This document shows, in pieces, positions 50,862 through 60,136 of a stretch of DNA of 64,000 bases. Source of the stretch: Nitrososphaerales archaeon (GTDB lineage Archaea; Thermoproteota; Nitrososphaeria; Nitrososphaerales; CADDZS01); contig JASHNZ010000022.1 in the NCBI GenBank assembly GCA_030041355.1, forward strand, positions 20,212 through 84,211. Reading direction: 5' to 3'. The notes beneath the pieces were generated by a model. It did no database searches and was not told where the DNA came from. It saw nothing but the letters and a program-made list of their open reading frames with translations. The position numbers and the translations under genes were made by a program. Within the stretch, counting starts at the first letter, position 1. Every line of letters begins with the position of its first letter.

Positions 50862-52754
50862 ATGGGCGATTATGACTTCATAATTTCAGATGTGGCTGAA
50901 GAAGAGAATAGGAAGCACTTTCTTCTGGGGAACGAGGCTGTAGCCAGAGGCGTCGTGGAAGCTGGCGTAGGCGTCGCGACCACTTATCCAGGCACTCCTT
51001 CGAGCGAAGTGGGAGACGTACTCTCAGAGATTGCGAAAAAAACCGGTTTCTATTTTGAAGACTCTGCAAACGAGATTGTTGCTCTTGAAGTCGCGGCTGC
51101 CGCTGCTATGTCAGGCGTGAGAGCGTTTGTATTCATGAAACATGTAGGGTTGAACGTTGCATCTGATGCCCTAATGAGCACTTCTTACCTCGGCACGAAA
51201 GCAGGTCTTGTGATCATGACAGCTGATGATCCGTCAATGTTCTCGTCACAAAACGAGCAGGATAACAGATATTACGCAGAGATAGCGAGACTCCCGCTCG
51301 TCGAGCCGTCGAATCCTCAGGAAGCGAAGGACTTTTTGATCTATGCTTACGACCTCTCGGAAACAATTGGGGGGCCGGTCCTCTTGCGTACCACGACCAG
51401 AGTGAGCCATATGAGAGCTTCGGTCACTTTTGGCGCAAGACATGCCATCTCTCCAAAAGGCGCATTCAAGAAGGATCCTTCAAACCTAGTCATTCTCCCT
51501 GCTACGGCCTATCGAAAGAAAGGAGAGCTTCTGAAGCGGTTCGCGCGGTTAGCTGAGATGGCTGAGAATTCGAAACTCAATCGTGTTGAAAGACGGGACG
51601 GTGGAGGTGACATTGGAATAATCTCCTCTGGTGCGGCATACAACTCTGTGATGGATGTTGCGGAAAGCTACAATTTGAAACTTGACATTCTGAAGCTCGG
51701 ATTTTCGAATCCTCTGCCGGAGAAACTTGTCGCAACATTTCTCAAGGAGCATGAGGGGACGATAGTCGTTGAAGAACTTGATCCAATACTGGAGGGGAAG
51801 CTCAGGACACTTGCCCAGTTGCATGCCATTCCTTCTTTGATCCACGGAAAGATGGATGGATACCTTCCATACAGTTACGAGTACAACCCCGACATAGTCG
51901 CCAACGCATTCTCGAGGATACTGGGATTTGCGTTCAAGGAAAAGACAAATGGCGACCTGCAAATTAACGAAAAGTTACCTGCGAGGCCCCCTGTCTTATG
52001 CCCAGGATGTCCTCATAGAGCCACAGTTTATGCGATGGAGCTTGTTTCAAAGCAACTGGGGCTGAAGAATGTAATTTATTCGACGGACATAGGTTGCTAT
52101 AGCCTGGGAGTTCAAAAGCCGTACAATGAAGGTGATTATCTTCTATGCATGGGTTCTTCAGTAGGAACTGCTGCAGGGTTCTCCAAGAGCACTGATCAGT
52201 GTGTCATCGCTTTCATTGGTGATTCGACTTTCTTCCATGCCGGAATGCCCGGTGTTGTGAATGCGGTTCACAACGGCCACAAGTTCTTGCTCATCGTGAT
52301 GGACAATAGAACAACTGCAATGACGGGAAATCAACCTAATCCTGGTGTCCCAATGAACGGGATGCACGAGGAATCTCCTGAAGTTTCAATCGAAGAACTT
52401 GTCAAAGCCGCTGGAGTAAAGTTCGTCCGCACAATCGATCCGAATGACCTCAGAAACGCAATGCAGACATTGAAAGAAGCGCTGCGTTTCGATGGCATCT
52501 CAGCGATCATTTCAAAATCAGAGTGTGCCCTCCTGCGGGATGATAGCAAGAAAAGGAATGGAGAGCCTATTATTCCCTATGAAGTAAACCAAGAAAAATG
52601 CACACTGTGCATGAACTGCATTAGGAGCTTTTCATGTCCTGCATTTTACTTCGAGGGGAAGCAAGTGAAAATTGATTCTGCGCTATGCGACGGTTGTGGG
52701 GTGTGCTCGCAGCCGCTAGTTTGCGGACCGAGAGCGATTGAGGTGAAAAGGTAA
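50862..52754 (+). CDS. iorA: Indolepyruvate:ferredoxin oxidoreductase, alpha subunit
   Basis: A 630-residue thiamine-diphosphate 2-oxoacid oxidoreductase that decarboxylates aryl pyruvates from aromatic amino acids to acyl-CoA, reducing ferredoxin. N-terminal domain: TYPGTPSSEVGD and ALEVAAAAAMSG; TPP domain: CPGCPHRATVYA, STDIGCYSLG and GDSTFFHAGMPG; C-terminal ferredoxin domain with two [4Fe-4S] sets CTLCMNCIRSFSCP and CDGCGVCSQPLVC. I prefer the ATG at 50862 over a TTG at 50838. The beta subunit gene follows after 3 bases. Confidence 0.95.
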   Translation: MGDYDFIISDVAEEENRKHFLLGNEAVARGVVEAGVGVATTYPGTPSSEVGDVLSEIAKKTGFYFEDSANEIVALEVAAAAAMSGVRAFVFMKHVGLNVASDALMSTSYLGTKAGLVIMTADDPSMFSSQNEQDNRYYAEIARLPLVEPSNPQEAKDFLIYAYDLSETIGGPVLLRTTTRVSHMRASVTFGARHAISPKGAFKKDPSNLVILPATAYRKKGELLKRFARLAEMAENSKLNRVERRDGGGDIGIISSGAAYNSVMDVAESYNLKLDILKLGFSNPLPEKLVATFLKEHEGTIVVEELDPILEGKLRTLAQLHAIPSLIHGKMDGYLPYSYEYNPDIVANAFSRILGFAFKEKTNGDLQINEKLPARPPVLCPGCPHRATVYAMELVSKQLGLKNVIYSTDIGCYSLGVQKPYNEGDYLLCMGSSVGTAAGFSKSTDQCVIAFIGDSTFFHAGMPGVVNAVHNGHKFLLIVMDNRTTAMTGNQPNPGVPMNGMHEESPEVSIEELVKAAGVKFVRTIDPNDLRNAMQTLKEALRFDGISAIISKSECALLRDDSKKRNGEPIIPYEVNQEKCTLCMNCIRSFSCPAFYFEGKQVKIDSALCDGCGVCSQPLVCGPRAIEVKR

Positions 52755-52757
52755 TCA

Positions 52758-53390
52758 TTGAACCAGATTAACATCATAATGACAGGAGTTGGCGGGCAAG
52801 GCATAGTCAAGGCTGGCCAGATCATCGGAAGGGCCGTTACGTCGTTTGGACTGAACGCGGTCATGTCAGAGATTCACGGTATGTCACAGCGAGGAGGAAT
52901 CGTAGGAGTTGATCTACGGATAGGCAACGTGTACGGCCCGATAATTCCTAATGGAGTAGCAGATCTCTTAATCGGATTCGAGGCCGCGGAGACCGTTAGA
53001 GCGCTTAACAGGATCGGCAAGAATACAACGATACTAATGAGTACCGAGAAAATATTTCCTGTCAGCGTGAGCTTGGGGGACTTTTCCTACCCGGACACTG
53101 ATGAAATTGGCTTAAGGTTGAAGGAGAGAGGAACAAGGCTTTACATGATTGATGCACCACGCTTAGCTGTCGAAGCGGGAAACTTTCAGTCTACGAACGT
53201 TGTGCTCGTAGGAGCAGCGTACTCTGCGGGGTTCATTCCCGTTCCTCTCTCTGCCCTAAAAGAAGCTGTAAAGGAGGTCTTTCATGAGAGAAGTTGGGAG
53301 TCTAACTTGAGATCTCTTGAGCTGGGGATTGAAGAGTTCAAGATCCTGCAGAGTGAACGGCACGAAGCCGTTGCGGCCCAAACTAACTAA
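52758..53390 (+). CDS. iorB: Indolepyruvate:ferredoxin oxidoreductase, beta subunit
   Basis: A 210-residue gamma/beta-type subunit of 2-oxoacid oxidoreductases. GVGGQGIVKAGQIIG near the N-terminus, SEIHGMSQRGGIVGVDLRIG (residues 36-56) and LIGFEAAETVRAL are typical of IorB. Forms a heterotetramer with iorA. TTG start. Confidence 0.94.
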   Translation: MNQINIIMTGVGGQGIVKAGQIIGRAVTSFGLNAVMSEIHGMSQRGGIVGVDLRIGNVYGPIIPNGVADLLIGFEAAETVRALNRIGKNTTILMSTEKIFPVSVSLGDFSYPDTDEIGLRLKERGTRLYMIDAPRLAVEAGNFQSTNVVLVGAAYSAGFIPVPLSALKEAVKEVFHERSWESNLRSLELGIEEFKILQSERHEAVAAQTN

Positions 53391-53758
53391 TAGCGCAAAC
53401 TTCCCTGTTCGGTGAACCGCATTCCATGTCGTACGTGAGATTGAATAGCGCTCTCACAACTGTGGAGGCCGTACCAAGACCTAACACTCCCTGAAAGAAA
53501 AAAATCTTGTAGGATCGGTTTATGGGATGCTTGTCTGGATTCGCCGCCTGATTCGGATATTTGTGGTTCGTTTAATTTAGGCATTACACTTTGTAAAGTA
53601 TAACGCCCTAGACGATACTAAAGGTTTGGAACGAATCGATGCCTAACATTATTCAATATACATTAACTATTCTTGCGAGCACTGGAGTTCCCAGCTCGTG
53701 TATAGGAAAATTGAGTGTTTTACTCAATTAGTGCCGACTATATTGATCTGGTTTTGAG
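53391..53758. other. Intergenic region between iorB and the small Cys protein
   Basis: About 370 bases with no supported gene; open frames here have no coding character. It contains a 7-base inverted repeat AATTGAG/CTCAATT around TGTTTTA at 53709-53729 and a short palindrome ACTTTGTAAAGT near 53589. It probably holds iorAB termination and the next promoter. Confidence 0.4.
53709..53729. promoter_or_regulatory. 7-bp inverted repeat upstream of the small Cys protein
   Basis: AATTGAG and CTCAATT with a 7-base spacer, 30 bases before the GTG at 53759. It could be an operator. Confidence 0.35.
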
Positions 53759-53989
53759 GTGCGGATTGCCACTTCCCAAGTCCTTTATCAAATTTCCGAG
53801 GCAGAAGTCATGAACTCAGAATTGTTGATGGAAGCAGAACTCCCCGAAGAGAAAATACAGCAAGCGCTGGCATTCCACAAGATTCTAGGAGCAACCGCAC
53901 AGGCGGGGTTCAAGGCAGCTCTCACAAATTGCGGATGTCACATTTGCACAGAAATATTGCAAAGAATAGAACACGACGATCTGCGCTAG
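53759..53989 (+). CDS. Small Cys-containing hypothetical protein
   Basis: A 76-residue frame from GTG; an internal ATG at 53810 (MNSELLMEAELPEEKIQQAL) gives 59 residues and is a good alternative. The C-terminal NCGCHICTEIL with three Cys and one His may bind metal. Helical elsewhere. It is 140 bases upstream of the XdhC/CoxI gene. No family recognised. Confidence 0.5.
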   Translation: MRIATSQVLYQISEAEVMNSELLMEAELPEEKIQQALAFHKILGATAQAGFKAALTNCGCHICTEILQRIEHDDLR

Positions 53990-54130
53990 ATCAAACCGAA
54001 GGAAATCAAACGTGAAGGCAATGTGTTTACCCAGACGGAATTCAATATTTCTTAGCATGCTTCACGCGGAACTCTACAAGCAGAAGCAGGTAACCGATTT
54101 ATAGGCCCGGACACTATTCAAGCGCTAGTT

Positions 54131-55108
54131 TTGGATTTGTCACATGAGATCCTGCTCAGAGAACTTAAACTGGGCTCTGAGGAAAAGCCGTTTGTCGTTG
54201 TAGGAGTTTTGAAAACAGAGGGCCCTACGGCGATCAAGGCTGGAAATAAAGCGATAATCCTCGCAGATGGAAACGTGGATGGTTGGATAGGCGGGCACTG
54301 TACGGAAGATGAAATTGTTAGGACAGCTTTGGACTGTCTAAGTGACGGGACGACTCGCTTTTTGAACCTTACAACCTGCCAAGGAGGAAGAATGGATGTT
54401 TATTTAGAGCCTTATTTGCCTAAGAGAAGACTCGTCATTTTTGGGCATGTTCCGATCGTGGGGGCACTTGCTCATCTCGCAAAGTCACTCAACTTCAGCG
54501 TCATTGTTGTGGATAAACAGGCATCTAAGGACAAATTTCCAGATGCCGACTCTGTCCTAAATATCCTTGCCGACGAAGATATTAATGGTTTGACCAAGAG
54601 TGTTGCTCAAACCTATGCCGTTGTCGCCACCATGGGAGAATTTGACTTGGATCATGTCACTCAACTTTGCAGAATAAAGCTCCCCTACATTGGCATAGTC
54701 GCCGGAAAGAAAAGAGCAAGTGAGATTTACTCGTATCTAAAGTCAATGAACATACCAGAACAGCAGATCGAACGGATCAAGTCACCAGCAGGAATTTACA
54801 TTCGTGCAGTAACTGCTGAAGAGATTGCTCTCAGTATCATGGCAGAAATTGTGGAAATCGCAAGATCCCAAAATACCGAGGATCTGCGGGAAGTTTCTCG
54901 TAAAGTGTCAAAGTCCATTTCTAATGCAAATGATAGTTCGGAAAATTCATCACTAGTTATGATGGATCCTGTTTGTGGAATGACGGTCGATAGCACTGCG
55001 GACTATCACTCAAATGTGAATGGACAAACAGTGTTCTTTTGCTGCGGGACGTGCAAAGAATCTTTCGATCGCGATCCGGAAAAATACATTCTTGCAAAAA
55101 GCAGCTGA
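54131..55108 (+). CDS. coxI: XdhC/CoxI maturation protein fused to a YHS domain
   Basis: A 325-residue protein from a TTG start. Residues 1-100 match XdhC_CoxI N-terminus (VGVLKTEGPTAIKAGNKA, DGWIGGHCTEDE), residues about 100-245 the XdhC Rossmann domain (RRLVIFGHVPIVGALAHLA, VVATMGEFD), and residues 278-325 a YHS metal-binding domain (DPVCGMTV, FFCCGTCKESFDRDPEKYI). XdhC binds and delivers the molybdenum cofactor and is implicated in its sulfuration in xanthine-oxidase-family enzymes; CoxI is the CO dehydrogenase equivalent. The YHS part (copper/metal chaperone-like) is an unusual addition and fits the Cu-containing active site of form I enzyme. Followed by coxD after 9 bases. Confidence 0.88.
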   Translation: MDLSHEILLRELKLGSEEKPFVVVGVLKTEGPTAIKAGNKAIILADGNVDGWIGGHCTEDEIVRTALDCLSDGTTRFLNLTTCQGGRMDVYLEPYLPKRRLVIFGHVPIVGALAHLAKSLNFSVIVVDKQASKDKFPDADSVLNILADEDINGLTKSVAQTYAVVATMGEFDLDHVTQLCRIKLPYIGIVAGKKRASEIYSYLKSMNIPEQQIERIKSPAGIYIRAVTAEEIALSIMAEIVEIARSQNTEDLREVSRKVSKSISNANDSSENSSLVMMDPVCGMTVDSTADYHSNVNGQTVFFCCGTCKESFDRDPEKYILAKSS

Positions 55109-55117
55109 TCAGCAGCA

Positions 55118-55984
55118 TTGGTCGAAACTGAACCAACGAACGTCGATGAGCTGGTTGAAAGGCTTGCCGAACATAATTATATCATCGATCGAATCAACGC
55201 CACTCCCATATTTCTGGCGATGCGCCTTCAAAAACCACTACTCATAGAAGGACCTCCAGGATGCGGCAAGACAGAAATTGCGAAGACAGTCGCGAAAAGT
55301 TTTGGTTTTGAGCTGATAAGACTCCAATGTTATGAGGGCCTAGATTATAGCCATGCGGTATACGAATGGGACTATCCGAGACAGCTTTTGGAGATTAAGC
55401 TGCAACAAGAAGCTCAATCAAAAAGTAACGATGCGGTCAGACAGAAGATCTACAGTGAGAACTTTCTCTTAGAGAGACCTTTACTCAAATCAATCAGAAC
55501 TCATAGACGAACAGTGTTACTCGTCGATGAAATAGATCGAGCTGACCCAGAGTTCGAGGGCTTTCTTCTGGAATTCTTGAGCGAATTCCAGGTGAGCATT
55601 CCGGAGCTCGGAACAATAAAGGCAGAAAGTATTCCGTACGTATTCGTAACATCAAACAAGACTAGGGATCTGTCTGACGCTGTCAAGCGTAGGTGCCTTT
55701 ACCTCAGTCTCACATATCCAAGCATACAGCGAGAAGTGGACATCCTGAAGAAGAGAGTGAAGGGAGTTCCAGATAACCTTGCAGTCGAGGCGAGCGAGCT
55801 TGTTGCTAGAATCAGGCAAGACGATGAACTGATTAGAAAGCCTGGCACTGCGGAAACAATAGACCTAGTCTCCTCGGTAATGGCTCTCGGTGGCTCGTCG
55901 CTGTCACCAGACATTTTGCAGAAAACTGCCGGTGCGATATTGAAGGACGAAAGCGACCTCGCGAGATTCCTATCGACTCTCTGA
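55118..55984 (+). CDS. coxD: MoxR-type AAA+ ATPase CoxD
   Basis: A 288-residue AAA+ ATPase. Walker A EGPPGCGKTE (Lys51), Walker B LLVDEIDRAD, sensor TSNKTRDLSDAVKRR. CoxD is needed to build the [CuSMoO2] cluster of CO dehydrogenase. TTG start. Next gene (CoxE) is 15 bases downstream. Confidence 0.9.
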   Translation: MVETEPTNVDELVERLAEHNYIIDRINATPIFLAMRLQKPLLIEGPPGCGKTEIAKTVAKSFGFELIRLQCYEGLDYSHAVYEWDYPRQLLEIKLQQEAQSKSNDAVRQKIYSENFLLERPLLKSIRTHRRTVLLVDEIDRADPEFEGFLLEFLSEFQVSIPELGTIKAESIPYVFVTSNKTRDLSDAVKRRCLYLSLTYPSIQREVDILKKRVKGVPDNLAVEASELVARIRQDDELIRKPGTAETIDLVSSVMALGGSSLSPDILQKTAGAILKDESDLARFLSTL

Positions 55985-55999
55985 AATGTGTAATGAAAT

Positions 56000-57070
56000 T
56001 TGTCAATAGAGCAGACTGTTGCTAATTTTTCGTCAGAACTAAGAAAAATTGGTCGCGGGGTCGGTATAGAAGAGAGCCTTGATGCCACGAGAGCTCTCAA
56101 GCTGATTGGAATTTCAGATCCTGACCTTTTCCAAGCTTCGATCAAGGCAACGCTGATCAAAGATTTCGACACGTCTCAGACTTCGGACACTATAAAGTCC
56201 AGATCGGAAACTATAGTCCGCTTTGGAGCTCAAAATCAAAAAGTTGGAAAGGGAATTCCATATCCGGATATGAGCAAAAAAGAGGATCAATTCACTAGCA
56301 AAGATAAGAATTTTCAATTTGGTATGTATAGTCCTCTGGGAATTGAATCAACACAAACGAGTCCGAAGATCTCAAGGTCAGACGAGAAACGCTGGGCTAC
56401 GGGGATCACTAGATTCAAGACGGAGATCTTGACCCTAGAGGGCCACCGATTCAAGAGAAGCAACGCTGGTCAAATAAATGTTCGAAAAACACTGCAGCTC
56501 GAATTAAAGAAGGCCGCGGAATCGCCCTCGGTGTTTCGTACATTGAAAAAAGTTTCAAAGGCAAATGTCGTTTTACTCTGTGATGTTTCTGGCTCCATGA
56601 GTGATTCAAGTTCCAGTATCGTTAATCTTTGCTGCTCGCTCAAGAGAGTGATACCGAAATCCGAAATATTTCTATTCAGCACACGATTAGTAAGAATCAC
56701 GTATTACACGTCAAAGTACGAACCCAAAGAGCTTGCCCTGAGGATTCCTAAACTTGATCTTGGTTTTGGCGGTGGTACGAAAATAGGCCAATGTCTCAGG
56801 CAATTCAGGCATTTGTATGGCGGTTTTCTCACGAGAAAGACAACTGTCATGATCTTTAGCGATGGATGGGACATCGGAGATCTTTCCACCTTAAAACATG
56901 AAATGCGCGAGCTTCAAAAAACAACGAGTAGGATAGTTTGGATCAATCCCTTCTTAGATTCAAAGGACTACACGGTCGAGACTCAGGGCATGAGGACTGC
57001 CCTTGAGTACGTCGATTCTTTCATTTCGCCTTCGATTCTCACGCACGGAAAGACTCGCCAAATGTCTTGA
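56000..57070 (+). CDS. coxE: VWA-domain protein CoxE
   Basis: A 356-residue protein whose C-terminal half is a von Willebrand factor A domain with MIDAS motif CDVSGSMSDSS and FSDGWDIGD; FGGGTKIGQCL supplies the second metal-binding loop. The N-terminal half (about 1-170) is helical/charged. CoxE partners CoxD in maturation of CO dehydrogenase. TTG start. Stop at 57070 overlaps a small frame starting at 57067. Confidence 0.9.
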   Translation: MSIEQTVANFSSELRKIGRGVGIEESLDATRALKLIGISDPDLFQASIKATLIKDFDTSQTSDTIKSRSETIVRFGAQNQKVGKGIPYPDMSKKEDQFTSKDKNFQFGMYSPLGIESTQTSPKISRSDEKRWATGITRFKTEILTLEGHRFKRSNAGQINVRKTLQLELKKAAESPSVFRTLKKVSKANVVLLCDVSGSMSDSSSSIVNLCCSLKRVIPKSEIFLFSTRLVRITYYTSKYEPKELALRIPKLDLGFGGGTKIGQCLRQFRHLYGGFLTRKTTVMIFSDGWDIGDLSTLKHEMRELQKTTSRIVWINPFLDSKDYTVETQGMRTALEYVDSFISPSILTHGKTRQMS

Positions 57071-57261
57071 GTTCCATGACGCCGAGATTTGTTGACCTAA
57101 AACTTCCTTCAAGCCCACGCGAAGTGCAGAAGGAAGTAAAAACCAACAAGGCCTGCGAGAAAGACTGCGGTGTTGATCCAAGTTTGAAATCGTTCGTAAA
57201 ATTTCATAAAACTTCTGAATGTATTTGTCGATGTGTAGTATATTGGGCGTTGCGGAGATGA
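57067..57261 (+). CDS. Small Cys-rich protein coupled to coxE
   Basis: A 64-residue frame from TTG overlapping the coxE stop by 4 bases. MTPRFVDLKLPSSPREVQKE begins the likely protein (ATG at codon 4); Cys residues in KACEKDCGVD and ECICRC suggest metal binding. It has no family I recognise but the overlap is typical of translational coupling. Confidence 0.45.
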   Translation: MSSMTPRFVDLKLPSSPREVQKEVKTNKACEKDCGVDPSLKSFVKFHKTSECICRCVVYWALRR

Positions 57262-57264
57262 GGC

Positions 57265-57281
57265 AAGTACGCGAGGTACTT
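57265..57281. other. Hairpin after the cox accessory genes
   Basis: AAGTAC-GCGAG-GTACTT with further GGCAA/TTGCC pairing around a 3-base bulge, just after the small frame at 57261 and before the convergent MFS gene. Probable transcript-end structure. Confidence 0.3.
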
Positions 57282-57369
57282 CATGTTGCCGAATATCGAG
57301 AAATCATGTACTGCTAAATACGGAAACGGAAAATAACTTCGCGACAAAATTAGAGAAATCCTTTGGAGC

Positions 57370-58617
57370 TCAGTCGACCACCGGCTCCGGCTGCCTGCTG
57401 AGTTTGAATATGGGTCCAAGAATTATCCAAAGAAATGCACTGCCTGAAACTATGGATCCTATAACGATAGTTGGAATAATCCCGAAGGTTGTGCTAAAGA
57501 TTCCTCCCAACAGAGCACCGGCTGGAATAGTACCCCAAACAATTGTCCTCATAGTAGCATTCATTCTTCCCTGAATTCTATTTGGAGTGATGATTTGCCT
57601 AAGGCTGACTTGATTGATGTTGTAGATCGGTATGCCGAAGTTCGCTACAAAGTAGGCGGCGCCTATTACGAGCACGGCAAACCGAGTGTTGGCCAGCAGA
57701 ACAATCAATAACGCAAAACTCCCTCCCGCTGAAAGGGCGATCGCTCTTCCCAAGCCAAGTCTCTTTGTGAAGGACGCAGAGATGAGGACACCAAGAAGAA
57801 ACCCGACTGCCCCGATAGAGAATGCGATTCCTATGATGCCCTTGGAAACTCCTAGAATTCGATATGCGAATAGGAGGATTGCTACGGAGAATATGTTGGT
57901 GCCTAAGTTAGAGGTAGCTGTGCATCCGGCTTGCGTCCAGAGGAGTTTATTGCTTGTGATTGCTTTGATTCCTTCTTTCATCTCTGTGAAGAAGTGTCTT
58001 TGAGTATCGAGAGAGTTAACCGCAGGATTTGACTCGGGCTTTCTTATCCACGAAAGCGTGAACACCGCAACCAAGGTTCCAACTACGTCCCAGACGATCG
58101 ATAGCGCCGCGCCCATGAGTTGCATCATTCCGCTCGCCACACTAGGACCGATCACTTGGGCCGCCGATGCACTGGTCTGAAGCTTCTGATTCCCTTCCAC
58201 TACGTCCGCCCTGTTGACAAGGCTCGGAAGGTAGGACTGATAAGCAACATCAAAGAAAAGTGTGGTTGTTCCCACGATTAGAGAAACCATGTACAGCTGA
58301 TACAAATTTAGCGAGTGAAAAATGAAAGCTGCAGGCACTGATGCTAGTGTCGCGACCTGGATAACGTTTGCAACGATCATGACCGGTTTCCGCCTCATTC
58401 GGTCCATCCAAACTCCAACGAACAACCCTAATGTCGGGAAAGCGATGAAGCCAAGGGCATTAAGTACTCCAAGCTGAAATCCAGTAACTTGCAAAGTGAG
58501 GATAGCAATTGTAGGTAGAGCCAGTCCTGAAATCTGACCAGTAAATTGGGTGACAGTGTCACCGGTCCAGAACTTTAGAAAGTCCCTGTGATGCCAAAGA
58601 TTCCCCTTCAATGTCAT
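57370..58617 (-). CDS. MFS-type transporter
   Basis: A 415-residue major facilitator superfamily protein with about twelve membrane helices. The TM2-3 loop reads GLFVGVWMDRMRRKPVM, the usual G-x-x-x-D-R-x-x-R-[KR] antiporter-like motif A, and a second copy is weakly visible in the second half. Related to drug or macrolide efflux families (MFS_3). Substrate unknown. Confidence 0.88.
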   Translation of the reverse strand: MTLKGNLWHHRDFLKFWTGDTVTQFTGQISGLALPTIAILTLQVTGFQLGVLNALGFIAFPTLGLFVGVWMDRMRRKPVMIVANVIQVATLASVPAAFIFHSLNLYQLYMVSLIVGTTTLFFDVAYQSYLPSLVNRADVVEGNQKLQTSASAAQVIGPSVASGMMQLMGAALSIVWDVVGTLVAVFTLSWIRKPESNPAVNSLDTQRHFFTEMKEGIKAITSNKLLWTQAGCTATSNLGTNIFSVAILLFAYRILGVSKGIIGIAFSIGAVGFLLGVLISASFTKRLGLGRAIALSAGGSFALLIVLLANTRFAVLVIGAAYFVANFGIPIYNINQVSLRQIITPNRIQGRMNATMRTIVWGTIPAGALLGGIFSTTFGIIPTIVIGSIVSGSAFLWIILGPIFKLSRQPEPVVD

Positions 58618-58885
58618 AGGTCTGCATCTTCAAAACAATCTGCGTCTTCGACTTTCTTTAGAGAGTTCTTGTCGAATGATCAGCAACTCGAGCTTGCTGG
58701 AGGGTCCGAGTTCAGGTTATTTAACGGACACTCACGAATAGTGAGTCGAAGTTTGTGTTTGGCAAAGATGCTGACTACGACAGTTGTTCAGGGAGAAAAT
58801 AGCATTCATCTTCTAGAATGGTTCGGATCCAATTCTTGAACTCGCGCACTTGAAATACTTCACAAAAACTTGAAGATCGCGTGTA

Positions 58886-59269
58886 TTGAAAACGAAACTT
58901 GAAGTTGGACAAAAGTCTTCGTACGAGCGAACTTTCTCAACGAAGGATGTAGAACTTTTTGCAGAACTTTCCGGGGATAAAGGAGTGCATCACATAAAAC
59001 CGGACAGCCAAGGCCGGCTAATGGTTCACGGTCTTCTCACAGCAACGGTTCCAACAAAGCTCGGAGGTGACATCAATTATATTGCTCGCGAAATGTACTT
59101 GGAATTTCTGAGGCCAGTTTTCGCGGGCGACACAGTTCGGGTTGAGGGGGTAGTAACCAGAGTGGAGCATGAAGAAGGACATTTTAGGGTTACTTTGGAT
59201 TTTATTTGTTTCAACCAACTCGGAAAGGAAGTATTGCGCGGAAACACACGAGGAATCATTAGAGCATAG
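58886..59269 (+). CDS. MaoC-like hotdog-fold hydratase
   Basis: A 127-residue MaoC dehydratase-like protein. The D-x4-H hydratase dyad is kept: Asp31 and His36 in SGDKGVHH, although the usual N-P of SGDxNPxH is G-V. HGLLTATVP and LEFLRPVFAGDTVRVEG are the other hotdog signatures. Would hydrate an enoyl-CoA or bind an acyl-CoA. TTG start. The changed motif could mean altered substrate. Confidence 0.85.
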   Translation: MKTKLEVGQKSSYERTFSTKDVELFAELSGDKGVHHIKPDSQGRLMVHGLLTATVPTKLGGDINYIAREMYLEFLRPVFAGDTVRVEGVVTRVEHEEGHFRVTLDFICFNQLGKEVLRGNTRGIIRA

Positions 59270-59356
59270 TCCAGCTTCGCAGCGCAACCCTAAGAGTCAA
59301 TGCATCAGGCAAATTCTGTCTTGATCTATTGCAGGGAAATAGCTTATTGAGAAGTA

Positions 59357-60136
59357 CTATCTTAGGGCCTGCTCCACCTTTCGCAAAACTTCCTCTCTTA
59401 CTGATACGCTTTTGGGATTAGAGATCGATACTTTATCGTAATTCAAATTTACTTCTTGCACTGAAGATTCTTTATTCACGAGATCCAGCGACCTCGGATT
59501 CTCTCCAGCGATAGCGAGATTCGATAAAAGACCGATTTTCTCTGAACACTCAGAGGATATCGATTTTCCCGCCCAAATCACAGAATCCTTTACTGCCAGT
59601 GATCCCACGAGTTTTATTTCTCCAGCTGAAAGTAAGTCTGAGCACACAACGCCTTGCCCAAGTTTAACCTCTTTCCCTGTGCAGCATATCAGGCCGCTAA
59701 CGGTACATTCTCCTTCAATTTGAAGTGAGTCCCGGGCTATTATATTGCCAAAAATCTTGCATTGTTTCCCTATCCTCACATTGGGCGAAATTATATTCCC
59801 TGTCTGGCTCTCACGTCCAATCTCGCAGTCACTTTGAATTTCTACCAGAGATTTGCTTACGATACTACCCTCAACCTTCGCCGAGTCTTCTAATCTAACT
59901 AGCTCCTCACCAAAGACCCAACTTCCAACAACGGTATCTGGCGCCAAATTTACTTTGGATCCGAATATGGGGCCTTTCAAGGTGGCTCCTTTTCGGGCTT
60001 CAATGGTTCTGTTCAGTTGATGAGTGGATTCGGGAAGTACGGGGACATCATATTTCACTCCCTCGTTAATTACTACAGCGTCCCTTGAGAACTCGACCGG
60101 AAGAGAGGTTGGTGCGACTGCAGTTTTACTTCGCAA
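59357..60136 (-). CDS. Bactofilin-like left-handed beta-helix protein
   Basis: A 259-residue protein whose middle part (residues about 45-205) is a series of short repeats with hydrophobic residue every second to third position and turns with Gly/Asn: KGPIFGSKV, VGSWVFGEEL, VEGSIVSKSLV, GNIISPNVRI, FGNIIARDSL, VSGLICCTGKEV. This is typical of the polymer-forming cytoskeletal (bactofilin) and related beta-helix families. No signal peptide. It overlaps the upstream coiled-coil gene by 11 bases. Polymer-forming role inferred. Confidence 0.68.
   Translation of the reverse strand: MRSKTAVAPTSLPVEFSRDAVVINEGVKYDVPVLPESTHQLNRTIEARKGATLKGPIFGSKVNLAPDTVVGSWVFGEELVRLEDSAKVEGSIVSKSLVEIQSDCEIGRESQTGNIISPNVRIGKQCKIFGNIIARDSLQIEGECTVSGLICCTGKEVKLGQGVVCSDLLSAGEIKLVGSLAVKDSVIWAGKSISSECSEKIGLLSNLAIAGENPRSLDLVNKESSVQEVNLNYDKVSISNPKSVSVREEVLRKVEQALR

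Noticed and set aside
53387..53584. 65-residue minus-strand frame after iorB
   Set aside because: No coding character and it spans a likely terminator/promoter region.
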